From NCBI RefSeq assembly GCF_033807575.1, contig NC_084727.1, positions 2,356,001 to 2,420,000 on the forward strand: DNA of 64,000 bases, given 5' to 3'. Below, piece after piece: positions 47,481-58,848 of this stretch. A program made the translations under genes and the position numbers. The notes beneath the pieces are model-generated. The model was not told the origin of the DNA, made no database searches, and saw only the letters and a list, made by a program, of their open reading frames with translations. Every line of letters starts with the position of its first letter. The stretch's first letter is position 1. The DNA comes from Cydia pomonella (Eukaryota; Arthropoda; Insecta; Lepidoptera; Tortricidae).

Positions 47481-47603
47481 CAGTCAGCGTCAAATAATTT
47501 GTAGCAACCAAAGTAGCCAAATAGTTCGGTACACCATATATTTAGTATGGTGTACCGAACTATTTGGCCACTTTGACTGCTACAAAGTATTTGACGCTGA
47601 CTG
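47481..47603. mobile_element. 123-bp palindromic MITE, copy 2
   Basis: Same length and nearly the same sequence as 13340-13462, TA on both sides, about 34 kb away. Confidence 0.87.
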
Positions 47604-49214
47604 TACATATGTTCGTATCATTTCTTTCACCTTGTTTAAAAGCTTTGAGGTGTCGAACCGATTCGTTGGTGGTGAAGTTATTTTACTTTAGTTGCAGGTG
47701 GATTTTTATGAATGCAATTTGCTTGGATTCGGCACACCACTCTCTTCAATTACAAGGTTACATAACAAACCACAAAATTCAGGTAAACAACTAAACTTAA
47801 TGCACTAAACCACATTTCACAAACGAAATTACAGTAAAACAAGCGAAAACCAACTCTATCTCAACTTTATATGGTCTCACGAGAAGATTGCTGATTTGAC
47901 TTAATTTTAAAAAGATCTTAACAGAAATGGATATCGTAAAGGATTATCAACCTTAAGAAAACAGGATAAGATTCATATTGCGGTGTATACAAATGTAAAT
48001 GTTCTCACCATAGTTGCAAAATAGTTCCCACATCTATTGCGTCACTGTCCTACTGACACACAAGTTGGCTTTTCTAATTTGAAGCCTATTGTTTGTGTGT
48101 TAGAGTAGGTTTTCGGTTGCGACGTGAGGGGGCCAAGGTCGGGCACTTGGCCCTTGGAGGCGGAAATGTGCTTTGTCCTTTATTTGTGAATGTCGATTGT
48201 TTTCATGGCTCACACCCTTTTTGCCTCTGTCTTTGTCTAAATTGTTAAGTTGGTGAAGGACTACGCGCCTATTTTGTCTTATTTTACTCGTTTTTCTGAC
48301 GTGTATGACATAAAGATCATGAAAGGCACACTGATTGCGTATTCAGCATGGACCCGGTTGTAATGTATGAAATTATATGTTGGATGTTACATCGTTTGCG
48401 TTGCATGTCTGAAACGTAGAGCACGCCATGCTACCTAGGTAACCTAGGACGTCATATAACGCGATGCAACGGAGCGTAGCCTATTTCGGCCTATAGATAA
48501 ATATAACCATATAGAATCACAACACTAATTTAAACTTTTACGATACTCATTCGTTTTGACTACGACCGGACCTAATCGCGTAAAATCAAGTCGTGTTCTC
48601 GGAGAAGACTAACTAAAGTTGACATCAACATCATAAATACCGTACTGTAAACCGCCGAAGTCACCGAAAATCCAATCCAAACTTACTATAGTCTTTTTCA
48701 AACTCGAAAAGTAGGCTGGCACATGTCAAAAGGGTTGTGACAACGTAATATAGAAACGATTTTATACGATTCCCGATTCAATCTGCAAAGACCACATAAT
48801 CGATTCTATTGGTGATGATTTAAGTAAACATATCTTCACAATGTGACGTCCCTGAAACGATTTGACACGAGCGAAATCGATTCGGTCGATAAGTAGAATC
48901 AAACTCTATTGCAATTGAGTTCTGTTTTACATGAATTTTAACTTTGGTTCTACTCTAGAGACAACCGCGGAAGTTGTGTGCACCAAAATGAGAATGGCCA
49001 CCTATAGATAGCCACGGCCGGCCGGGCTCCGTTTTATAATTATACAGATAGAGATAACCAATACAATGCAGACTTCCACGGAAACAGCACTAACAAAAGA
49101 TTTCACAGATTCACATTCACAAACTACCAAATTGCTGCCGTGCCGTGCGTACCTATAAAATACAAAATGGCGGCCGTAAAGTTGAAAATGGTGGACGTAA
49201 GTAAAAAAAAATAA

Positions 49215-49378
49215 AAACTGGTCAAGTGCAAGTCGAGGGTTCCGTACAAACTATCAATTATCGCATGCAGCTATAACTTCCAAGCATACCTGTGCCGACG
49301 CCATTAAATCAGACAGGATCACTACTTAAGCGTTCCTTTTCTTACCTTGTTTTGTTTGGTACGGAACCCTAAAAATTG
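49215..49378. mobile_element. GGGTTCCGTAC-type element, diverged
   Basis: Opens ACTGGTCAAGTGCAAGTCGA then GGGTTCCGTAC, closes GTACGGAACCCTAAAAAT. Confidence 0.6.
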
Positions 49379-50957
49379 TATCGCTTCGCCAAATAGCTGT
49401 TTTAAAAAAATATCTCGGAACGTGGAACGTTCGCAGACGATGGCACTTGGCAGGCATGTAGAAAAACCACAAAAATTCTCTTACCATCGCGCGCCCCTTC
49501 TGCACACAATCAAGCGAGGAGACCTCACGTGTATTTTTCTACAGTGAACGAAATTTTCGTCGAAATCTTCATTTCGCACTTCAAAATTTTCCGAAAGCGA
49601 ACCTATTATACGAAAATATCACATTCATAACGAGAATAGAAAAATAAACAAGATTTACTGTATATAATACTATTTATCTCAAAATTAGGTCGAATGAAAA
49701 AGTTTAAAAAAATACACGTGTGGTTATGTGGAGGAGGGAGGGGTAGCCAAGAACCTCACCAAGAACACCACCTCAGTATCACCAACGTTTGGTTCAAAAA
49801 GTAGCCGAAAAAACCTCGCGTGATTTGTTCACAAGCCCAGATCCGTCTTAGATGTGTAAGTAACCATAGTCACTTTAGCCTTCAGCTTAAAATATTATAT
49901 TATGTTACGTATAATTGTATCCTGAGCAAACCCCCCCCCCCCCCCCCCCTTCTTCCACTCGTCCCGGTTTTGAGCTACATCATCATTATGAGCCCATATT
50001 GCCCCACTGCTGGGTAAAGGCCTCCCTCTAGAATCCCACCCAGGAAAGTACAACAGACGATGAAGGAATGAAAGAATTGTATGAAGTATGCAAGTACGTG
50101 AGGTATAAAAGCGAGAACTGGTATGAATGCAAAAATAGCTAGGCAAAGTCTCCGATAATGTTGGAGAGAAAAAAAAGGCCTCCCTCTTATTCTTCGGAAG
50201 TCGGGAGCTACAACTGCAGCTTAAAAGCAAGATAAATTATACGAAAAGTAATTTAAATAAGTATATAGGCGGTCCATTTAGCGCGTACCGTTGCAGGGCG
50301 CAGGGACCGGTCGCGCCGTTAGGGCCGGCTTTTTTACCACTTCGGGCGAAATCACGGGAACGCTCGCCAGCATGTAGCTACGTTACTGGACCTGTATGTC
50401 GGTTCATGTTGATGCATATACAATTTCATTTAGTCCGAGCAGAATATCTATAGTATCTTGGAGGAAACTTATAGTTGCCTATAATTGGGTACTTGACACA
50501 TGTCGAATTATAAAAAAGTGGAATTTAAAAAGATATATTGAGATATATATCATAAAAAAAATTTTTTTTTTTTTCAACTTTCAAAAAGTGAAAAGATAAT
50601 TTTAGCATTCGATTCCTTACATTTCACTGAAAAATATATTATATGTGAACTATATACATAAACGCAATATCTCAGGGTCAAAATAGCAATTTTCTTGATC
50701 TTCCATACATTTAGGACAGACTAATGTAATGTGACGTCACATTACAATATCATTTTGTTAGAGGCGTTTCAATCGTCGAGTGCAAGCGTCAGACTTTAAC
50801 TCTCATTTCTGACCTTTTGTGTTGCTTAAATGCCATGAGTCCTATATAGACACTTGATCCTCAGGAAAATCAAGATCGATTGACATTATTTACAAAAAAC
50901 TCTCAAGTAGCCAATTGTTAGAATCATCTTCTAGGATCAGAAGACTAGAACATAACA

Positions 50958-51225
50958 GCCTAAAGGGGCCCTCTGATTACCAGGGCGGCTACCGGGAGAA
51001 TAGAAATTCGTCAATTGCGGGCATTTTTCTCTGTCACTCTAATTACGTGTTAGTGAGAGTAAAAGAGAAAGATCCCCACAATTTGCGAATTTCGGTTTTC
51101 GCGGTAGGCCCACAGTTCGCCGGACGATATCGGCCTGTCAGTTAATCGCGATTGTCAGCTTTTGCGAATAACTGACAGGCCGATATAGTCCGTCGAACTG
51201 GTTATCAATGGGCCCCTTTACTGGG
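50958..51225. mobile_element. MITE inserted inside another palindromic MITE
   Basis: The outer element opens TAAAGGGGCCC and closes GGGCCCCTTTA; its inner arms are TTCGCCGGACGATATCGGCC and the reverse complement. At its left arm it is split by a copy of the CGCGGTAGGCC MITE (about 50988-51108). Confidence 0.65.
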
Positions 51226-51743
51226 TCATTATGGGGGTTTGAAGTGGGGACCTCTTAGGGAACATTTTCATCATTGTCAAATATTTTAGTCCCAAAAAGC
51301 CAGCACAGATGTTAATTTGAGTTATCTTAAGTACTCTGTGTAATTTTTTTGACTTGAGCGAAGCTAGCTCCATTTCAGCTTAGACGAAAACGCTTCCGAT
51401 GACCGGCTACAGGTCTCGTTTCTCTATTTTGTGAACAAGGGGTCATCCATTAATTACATCACACGAATTTCTAGGTTTTTTTGACCCTAACGCTTAACAC
51501 TTGGTCACATTTGGCAAACCCCTAGAACCCCTAGGTATTATTAATATTTTATCAAAATATTTCATAACACATTAAGAAAGAAAATTAAACGAATATGAAC
51601 GATTACCGTTACAAAAACTCGTTATTTAATTTGACAACGAATAAAAAAATTAAAAAACAATCTATTACTAATGTAAAGGGGATACGGTCTATCTGAGGTG
51701 GGGAATGTAAATGCTCGAGGTTTCTAAGAGTTCTGATATATAG

Positions 51744-51747
<4 letters not shown>

Positions 51748-51777
<30 letters not shown>

Positions 51778-51785
51778 TATATATA
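51748..51785. repeat. (TA)n microsatellite
   Basis: A run of about 12 TA pairs, then a second short run after GTATATATATAG. Confidence 0.85.
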
Positions 51786-51802
51786 GTATTAACTGTTTTA
51801 GG

Positions 51803-51966
51803 TAGAGTCGGACCGAAGTAATTTGGCAGCGATTTTGATAGCCTGGACTGTGCAAGTGTTATTTTAACGTCATAATTTCATAGAAGTTTGGCGTTTAAAA
51901 GAACACTTGCACAGTCTGGTCTGGGCTATCAAAATCGCTGCCAACTTAGCTTGGTCTTACTCTAAC
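51803..51966. mobile_element. Palindromic MITE
   Basis: GGCAGCGATTTTGATAGCC..GACTGTGCAAGTGTT at the left pairs with AACACTTGCACAGTCTGGTC and GGCTATCAAAATCGCTGCC at the right. Confidence 0.78.
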
Positions 51967-53019
51967 TCAGGCGGCATAGCCAAGGTGACAATCGTAACAT
52001 CGACAAACGTAAATACTAGCCGAGCTGCGGTTAGCTACTGCATTATGAATAGCTTTATATACCTAAATATAAAGCATACGCATATGCCAGGCTAAATTAA
52101 GAAAAAAGTATCGGATTTCACCACACATTTTCGAACCAAACTTTGAATAAAACGCAGGTAGTATTGAATACTTAATATTTCAAATATAGCAAACTATAGG
52201 TAAAGCCGTAAAGCCCCGAATTCCTGCACCTGGCCAAAGATTCCGTCCATTTTTTGCCGCCTCGCCTAAATAATTCTCAGCCCCCAACCTTCGAAACGCA
52301 AAAAATACAACAAAAACCTTCCTTGCCTTTCGAAACCAACTTCTATTACTATCGCTTAGCGATCATTATCTTCCAAATAACCAGTCTAAGCTTGAACCGT
52401 AAACAAGTATACATTATTATAGAGCGCGCTTATACCGGACTACCGTCAACTGGCGTTGGGTAAGCGTTTGGAATTACTCCAGACGTCACAGTGGAACGAC
52501 ACCTTTCTCCCTTACTCCTACGGCAGTGCGTAAAGGAAGACAGGGATAGGGGAACCATTGAAGCACGCTTAAATGCGTAGACATGGAACTACGCATATTT
52601 GTATACGCCAAGCGATTTGGAACTTTACCGTAAACTTTATAAAGCTATAATTAAATTGCTATAAAAAGTTGTCCTCCCAAGTAAAATTTCGCGAATCATT
52701 AGCATTGAACCTAGTGCCGTTGATAATATGATTGAAAATAGGGTGACGTCAAGTGTACAAAATGCAAAATAATGCATTATTAAACAACAAAGGATTCTTA
52801 ACCCTATATACAAGGAAGAACAAAGAAAGAGTGTAAGTTTGAGGGGAACCTTGTATGGTTAGATATAAGGTGTATAATTGTGTACAGGTCAGCGGGGTTC
52901 TAGGGTTACCACTTACCAGTCGTCAGGTCAGTATTTGTCTGGACTCTGGAGTGGGATCCAAATTTGTCTGCGTTACGATACAGAAGTGTAATGATTTTTT
53001 TAATGATGGAGTTTAAAGG

Positions 53020-53141
53020 TAGACGTCCACAGGATCACATCGCACGCAACGGATCAGTGGACGGACTAGTGTGACTATTTATAAAAAGAATACTAAAATC
53101 CGTTGCGAGCGATGCGTCCGATGTGGCCTTGTGGACGTCTA
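53020..53141. mobile_element. Palindromic MITE
   Basis: TAGACGTCCACAGGATCACA..ACGGAT pairs with ATCCGTTGCGAGCGATGCGT..GTGGACGTCTA. Confidence 0.75.
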
Positions 53142-53149
53142 ACTTAAGA

Positions 53150-53332
53150 CCGCTGACTGGACGTACGCGGCGCGGCGGGCGGCGCAGCAAGCCACACCGC
53201 CGCTGTCGTCCAAAACAGTTTCATTCAAGCCTATAATTATACATTTTGATCGTGCCGCTCGGACACGGGCGGCGTGAGCGGTGGTGATCAAAATGTATAG
53301 GCGCGCGCCGCGTGCGTCCAGTCCGCGGCCAA
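53150..53332. mobile_element. GC-rich palindromic MITE
   Basis: CCGCTGACTGGACGTACGCG then GCGCG pairs with CGCGCCGCGTGCGTCCAGTC; the core TATACATTTTGATC pairs with GATCAAAATGTATA. It lies 9 bp from the previous MITE. Confidence 0.7.
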
Positions 53333-53630
53333 CGTTTTCAAAATGTTTGTTCGAGACGTGCCTAATAAGTTTTTACTTAACTTTTTATAATAAGCGATAA
53401 AATATCATATTTTGTAAGCTGCTCACTAGCACTACATGTCGCGCGTGAGGCTCGTACATAATTTTGTAAGTACCTACATTTTATGTAAATGTATGTTTTG
53501 AATTTTTTTTTATATGCTACCGATCTTAGGAGGATGAAATCCCACGCCTGATGCAAGTGTAAGAACATCCATACAAACTTCAGTACTTTTGCCAGAACTT
53601 TGATAATTCAATAATGTTTCGAGTTCTGTC

Positions 53631-54085
53631 CAACCCTAGCGGTCCGGGTCCCGAAATCGCACGGGTCGTTGACCGCGTCCCTATCGCGTCGTGCGTTTAT
53701 TTCGCGCAGTGGGATCTAGTTAAAACCTGGGGCTTATAGGGTCCGATATTTAAGCAAGTTGGGAGAATATCCACACAAACATCAGTAGTTAGATACCTCA
53801 TGTGCAGGCAACCCTAGGGGTATGTCCCGAAATCGCGCGGGTCGTTGACCGCGCCCCTATACGCTGTGCGTTTATCTCGTGTGGGTTCTAGTTTACACCT
53901 GGGTCAAATTGGGTCCGACATTTAAACAGGTTGGCAGAATATCCGCACGATCAGTAGTTTGATACCTTATGTGCAGGCAACCCTAGCGGTAGGTCCCGAA
54001 ATCGCGTGGGTCGTTGACCGCGCCCCTATACGCGGTGCGTTTATCTCGTTTGGGTTCTAGTTGGGACTTATTGGAACCAATATTT
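53631..54085. repeat. Tandem array, three units of ~170-178 bp
   Basis: Units start CAACCCTAG at 53631, 53809 and 53978. Each contains CCCGAAATCGC..GGGTCGTTGACCGCG. The third unit is incomplete. Confidence 0.85.
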
Positions 54086-54199
54086 TAACTGATAGCGGGG
54101 CTAAAGATAGCTAGTACGCAGCTACTAGCGCATTTGGCCTCTTGTATATGTATGATAAGATAAGGGTCCTGACCGATATTTTTGACATCTTTTGCATTT

Positions 54200-54615
54200 T
54201 TTTAGAACTATTATATTCATTCTCAAACTGACCATACCTTCACACCTTACTGGTTTTATGACTAACTCTTTCGCCGTCGAGGCTAGTCGTCTTTGGAATT
54301 CACTCCCTCTAAATATTAGACAAGCTCCAAAATTTTCTTTCAAGCGGATGTTACGTAAGTATTTGCTAAAACAAGAGTTCGAATAATATCCATCATTATT
54401 ATATGAATAGTATATATTTTATAAATATGTGGCAGTTTATATATTTATTTATTTATGTAGTTTATAAGTATAGTTTGCTTTTTTTATTCATTCAATATAT
54501 AAAGAATAAGGATCTCTGTATGGCCCTTTGGTTGACTGGTAGAGAATGCCATTTGGCATTAAGCCCGCCATTTATACATTGTTGTATATATATTTTGTGC
54601 AAAAAAGTTTAAATC
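54200..54615 (+). pseudogene. Non-LTR retrotransposon 3' end
   Basis: The frame reads NSFAVEASRLWNSLPLNIRQ then APKFSFKRMLRKYLL, the end of a jockey/CR1-type reverse transcriptase. The UTR follows (TTGACTGGTAGAGAATGCC, ACATTGTTGTATATATA). It gives the coding end for the tails at 21905 and 31395. Confidence 0.72.
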
Positions 54616-54619
54616 AATA

Positions 54620-54892
54620 TTTTTTTATACAACGACGGTGGCAAACAAGCATACGGCCCGCCTGATGGTAATCAATCACCGCAGCCTATCGACGCCTGCA
54701 ACTCCAGAGGTGTTATATGCGCATCAGCATTACCGACCCTTTAAAAACCTGTACACTCCTTTTTTTAAGAACCCCATACTGTAGACCCTCGGGAAAACTT
54801 CGGCAGGTAGCTCATTTCACAACCGGAGCGTCCGCGGTAGGAAATTCCAATTCTTCTTAAACCGCACAGTACGCGACCATTTAGGTTCTAGG
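54620..54892 (+). repeat. Dispersed repeat (ACGGCCCGCCTGATGG family), longer copy
   Basis: Shares the 43240 block and continues with GGAGCGTCCGCGGTAGGAAA and AACCGCACAGTACGCGACCA. It resumes after the hAT-type insertion at 55055. Confidence 0.65.
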
Positions 54893-54900
54893 GTGTGAGG

Positions 54901-55054
54901 CAGGGGCGTAGCTACCGCCGTATCTGCCGTATCAAGTATACGGGCGGGGCCACGAGAGCCCCCAACGTGAGTTTTTGTGAGAAATCTTTACCCTTTCTAA
55001 GGGCCCCCAAAAAAATATTTTTACGGGGCCCCGTCAAGGCACGCTACGCCACTG
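54901..55054. mobile_element. hAT-type MITE, 154 bp, 8-bp target duplication
   Basis: CAGGGGCGTAGCTACC opens and GCTACGCCACTG closes. GTGTGAGG flanks both sides (54893-54900, 55055-55062). An 8-bp duplication with CAG..CTG ends is the hAT pattern. Confidence 0.82.
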
Positions 55055-55489
55055 GTGTGAGGATGAATACTGAATGCCGACGGCGAGCGGTGCGGTGATA
55101 GAAAGTGGCCGTTGGCATCATGTTAAACAATGCTTCAGAGCACAGCCAATTGTACAAGCGGTAGAACACACACAAGAAGGCAAAGTCTTTCCTTAGACTT
55201 AAAGGTTCAATACCGCTTGTGAGTTTGGGATCGTCAACAAAAATAAATATGAAATGAAAGGTGAAGTAAGCTAGTGTTTTGAATAGCTGTTGTCAGATAG
55301 TACAGTTTGATTGCCAAAACATGTCGAACAGATCTGCCCTTTAGTACAAAACTGTTACAAAAACAGCTTGATTGGGCAGTGAATTCGCCAATAGAACTGT
55401 CATTTTATTATCTGGGTTATAAAAGCTTCCAACTCGAGTCGAATAAACATGATACAACAGCCCCTATCTCGTCGTGTGTTTACCTAGTC

Positions 55490-55735
55490 CATGGGTGTGG
55501 GTCATGGCTCCTCTAGCTACATGATGGTCCAGCGCTGGACCAGCAAGATGGCCATGCGATGGTTATGGCTCCTCTACGCGTTGGCCCGGCGCTGAACCAG
55601 CGAGATGGCCATCTGATGTTTGAGAGCACGCACTATGGAATGGGCCACGTGTAGATGCGTATGCACCATCGCTGGCCCATCTTAGTGGGCCAGTATGATG
55701 GCTCACCGTGTAGAGGAGCCATCATACGTAGGATT
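55490..55735. repeat. Imperfect inverted/direct repeat rich in GGCTCCTCTA
   Basis: ATGGCTCCTCTAGCTACATG recurs as ATGGCTCCTCTACGCGTTGG, and the right end (CGTGTAGAGGAGCCATCAT) is its reverse complement. Probably a degraded DNA element. Confidence 0.5.
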
Positions 55736-55826
55736 AACCAAGGCATATTGGAAAACACAAAGCTAGGAATTTCATTTTTAGAAAACATAATACCGACTTG
55801 TATCACTTGTCAGAGTTCAAACCTCC

Positions 55827-56340
55827 GACCCGAACGCACCAAGCAACATAACTTTATCTGAACGTAAACAAATAATTACCGGCGCAGTTTCAAAATGGCC
55901 GCCACCGCAGCCCATAAACAATGGTGCAGGGCTGCATTCTCGTCGCTTGCCAGAATTGCTGTGTGCCCGACTACTACAAATAAAAAAAAACTGTCTGATA
56001 CCTACGACCTGAAAGCACTAGCTACATAACTTTATCTAAACGTAAACATATAATTACCGGCGCAGTTACAAAATGGCCGCCGCCGCAGCCCATAAACAAT
56101 GGCGCAGGGCTACATACACGTCGCTTTAATAAACATAATTCCGGTATTATTATGACTTTTGCCACCATATCAACTATATAAACCAGAGTTGACCTACGAC
56201 CTAAATGCACCCAGCAACGTTTTATCTAAACGTAAACAGATAATTACCGGCGCAGTTTCAAAATGGCCGCCGCCGCAGCCCATAACAATGGCGCGGGCTG
56301 CAATCTCGTCGCTTTGCCAGAATTACGGTGCTCAGACTAC
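55827..56340. repeat. Tandem array, three units of ~180-190 bp with AAAATGGCCGCC
   Basis: Units start at CGACC at about 55827, 56006 and 56197. Each contains TAATTACCGGCGCAGTT, AAAATGGCCGCC and GCAGCCCATAA. Confidence 0.82.
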
Positions 56341-57534
56341 GTACAGTTTTTAAAACACTACTCCAATTTGGACGTATTTTGGTAAACCCACAAAAATCTG
56401 TTAATAAAATTTTAACTTTTTGTCAAAATGTACTCTATAAGCCTCGCAAACCCCCATGGATCCCACATATGAAAAAAAACCAAAAGCTAAATCGACAATA
56501 AAATCTAAATAATAATAGAGTCTACTCACAAATTTTCACGAGAATCGGTTGAGACTTGAGAGATGCGACCCGAAGAAAACAGCCGGACACTCCGCACAGA
56601 CATACGGAAACATTTCGCTCGTTTTGTTTCGCTTTCGTTCGTTCAATCAGTCATTCATTTTTCGCTAAAGTACATTCAAGTACTGGGTTACAGCGCAGCA
56701 TCTCGAGTCATCTTTTCTTAGTCGGGAAACAATAGGCATCACATAACAGCTTCTACTGCTTGCTCGCTGTATTTCAAAATGTAGCCTTGTAGGATTCCCA
56801 TTCATCAAGGGAGAAGGCTCTCTGTGGGAGGACTTCTCACTGTGTGCTAACATAATTATAGACCTTATATCTTGACAATAAGGTTTACAAAACTGTGGCA
56901 CCGCTGAAGCTCTGTGGGCGATGCTCCATTGTTTTGACGATGACGCACGAGGGAAGAGGATCTGACAGACTGTTACTTTTTGTAATCAGTCTTTGTAATT
57001 TACTGTGGGCAATGGTTTCGTAAGAGATTTGCGTCACACAAGGACCAAATTGTATTATTTCTCATTGACGAGCCTAGATGTTTTCGTTATTCGCAGTACG
57101 GCCTCAGATTTTCGCGGTAGGCCCTTAGAAGGTTCCAAATTATTTTGACGCGGTTGATATTGTAGGGGGTTATGGCCGGATCGCGGGGTATAATTTGGAA
57201 AATCGAAAAAGCAGTTATCTAACATTCTGTCAACTTGAGGAACTATTTATTTTTCCTCATTAAAACCATGCTCGGTTAAGAATTTAAGACCTTAAAGAAT
57301 TGACACTAGCCTATTCTGAAATCCTATACGTAAGAATTCCTCCGGGTTTCAGATTATATTTACGTATTTTACAGCAAATGTACAGTCTAATATTCACCTT
57401 CGCTTGCTTGTCTAGTCACATCTCAAACGCTACCTTATTTTCTTAACGCCAGAGTCGCATTTAGACCATCGTTATCCTACCTACATTGTTGCTTACTTAA
57501 GATTCACCCCCAGCAGAGGAAACAAAAGCCCATC

Positions 57535-57670
57535 GCCGTCACACACACACGCGCGCGCCAATCAGCTGGCGTTTACAAACACGGTGACGTCACCGCGCAC
57601 GCGCTCACGTGCACACACACCACCACACGTGCGCGCGCATAGATTAGCCGGCGTGTTCTCATTGGCTACA
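57535..57670. promoter_or_regulatory. CRE / E-box / CCAAT island
   Basis: GC-rich (CA/CG)n sequence with CCAAT (57559), the palindrome GGTGACGTCACC (57583-57594), two CACGTG E-boxes (57606, 57626) and an ATTGG box near 57661. This density of sites suggests a promoter or enhancer. No transcript can be assigned. Confidence 0.35.
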
Positions 57671-57872
57671 GACTAGCTAGCAAATGAATAACCAGAGTAA
57701 CTGAGTCCTGGACAGTATGGGTAGTTCTTAAGTGTGCTTATACTGGTTTTTACTAGCTGTGGAGTCGGTAGGCAGTTGGAATAGTAGGTTGGGTGTGTAA
57801 ATATAAACACGTTTTAGTGTGGCGAGCGTGTCGTATCTCAAGTCGGCTTATTACAGTTAAAACGAGTATATA

Positions 57873-58593
57873 CAGGGTGTCCCAAAAAGGACACGCCATA
57901 GCGACACTGGAGGTAGACCAGCCTGAGAGGGTTCCAACCAACCTAACATGACCCTAGTAAAAGTTGCACCGTTTTCAAGTTATTTGCAATTTAACGTTTT
58001 TCGTGAATTTTGACCGTTTTCAGCATTGTTAGGCTCAGTGTGCACTTATAAAGCCCTTAAAATAAGTTTTTTTTATGTGTACGGCACCATGAATAGTTAA
58101 TTAGGATAATAAAAGAGATATTTCATCGATAACTTACGTGAAATGTAAAAAAACAAGGGCTTGATCTAAAGTTTTATTCGCAGCGAAACATCAATTTCAA
58201 CTTTGACCACCTGCCGTATAAAAAAACTACTTAAAAGGTAACAAAAAAATAACGCTATAATATTAAGCATTTTATGCAGATTCTAAAATGGTATAAAACA
58301 TGCACATTTCTGCCATAAAATAATAAGTTATTATCATCTTTCGAATGCCTCATAAAGCTAAGTTGGCCTAGGGAATCTGCAATCCTTTTTGGATATGTTT
58401 CGAGCTGCCTCCAATTACGCGTACCTAATTCATCTTGGATTCTTATTGGCTTTGAGTGCAAGTTCTCAAATGGTTAAGAGAGTGAGACAACATGAAATGC
58501 ACTCGCTCTATCTCGCTCTTTTTATCTCAACTTTGTCACACGGTCAACTGCTACCTGGGATTATCCTACGGATTATCTCTTTAAAAACAGAAG
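57873..58593. repeat. Left terminal inverted repeat (~720 bp)
   Basis: Pairs with 60095-60784 over its whole length. The left arm has about 28 extra bases (GATATGTTTCGAGCTGCCTC region near 58392-58420). Confidence 0.85.
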
Positions 58594-58848
58594 GAGGAGG
58601 GATAGCCACTAGTCATCCTTATCTCTAGTAAGTATTTAGGAATCCTAATCCTGATTAGTTCGTTACCGTGTGTTTCGTGCAATTGTTGTGTTATCTTTGC
58701 TGCTGTGTATTCGTGGTCCTAAACAAATCTACTTGGCTTTCATCTGGACTCTGATTTCTTTTTGACTTGGTATGTTTGTGGGACTGAAACGACAACTTGG
58801 CACCGCTCACGGACACTGATTATTGCTTTTTGGAACCTCTCCATCACA

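Larger units (their letters stand above)
35322..57872. other. No host coding exon recognised; repeat-rich
   Basis: Upstream mura coding exons should lie on the minus strand from here onward, but I found none with good splice sites and a frame ending in phase 2. The stretch holds the MITEs, SINEs, LINE ends and tandem arrays listed separately, with AT-rich filler (notably 35.4-36.0, 38.2-40.4, 41.9-43.1, 46.5-47.1 and 47.7-49.2 kb) in which I see nothing. Confidence 0.55.

Noticed and set aside
58762..58848. Longer transposase start at TTG (58762)
   Set aside because: No ATG in this part; the ATG at 58849 has good context and gives the usual family length.
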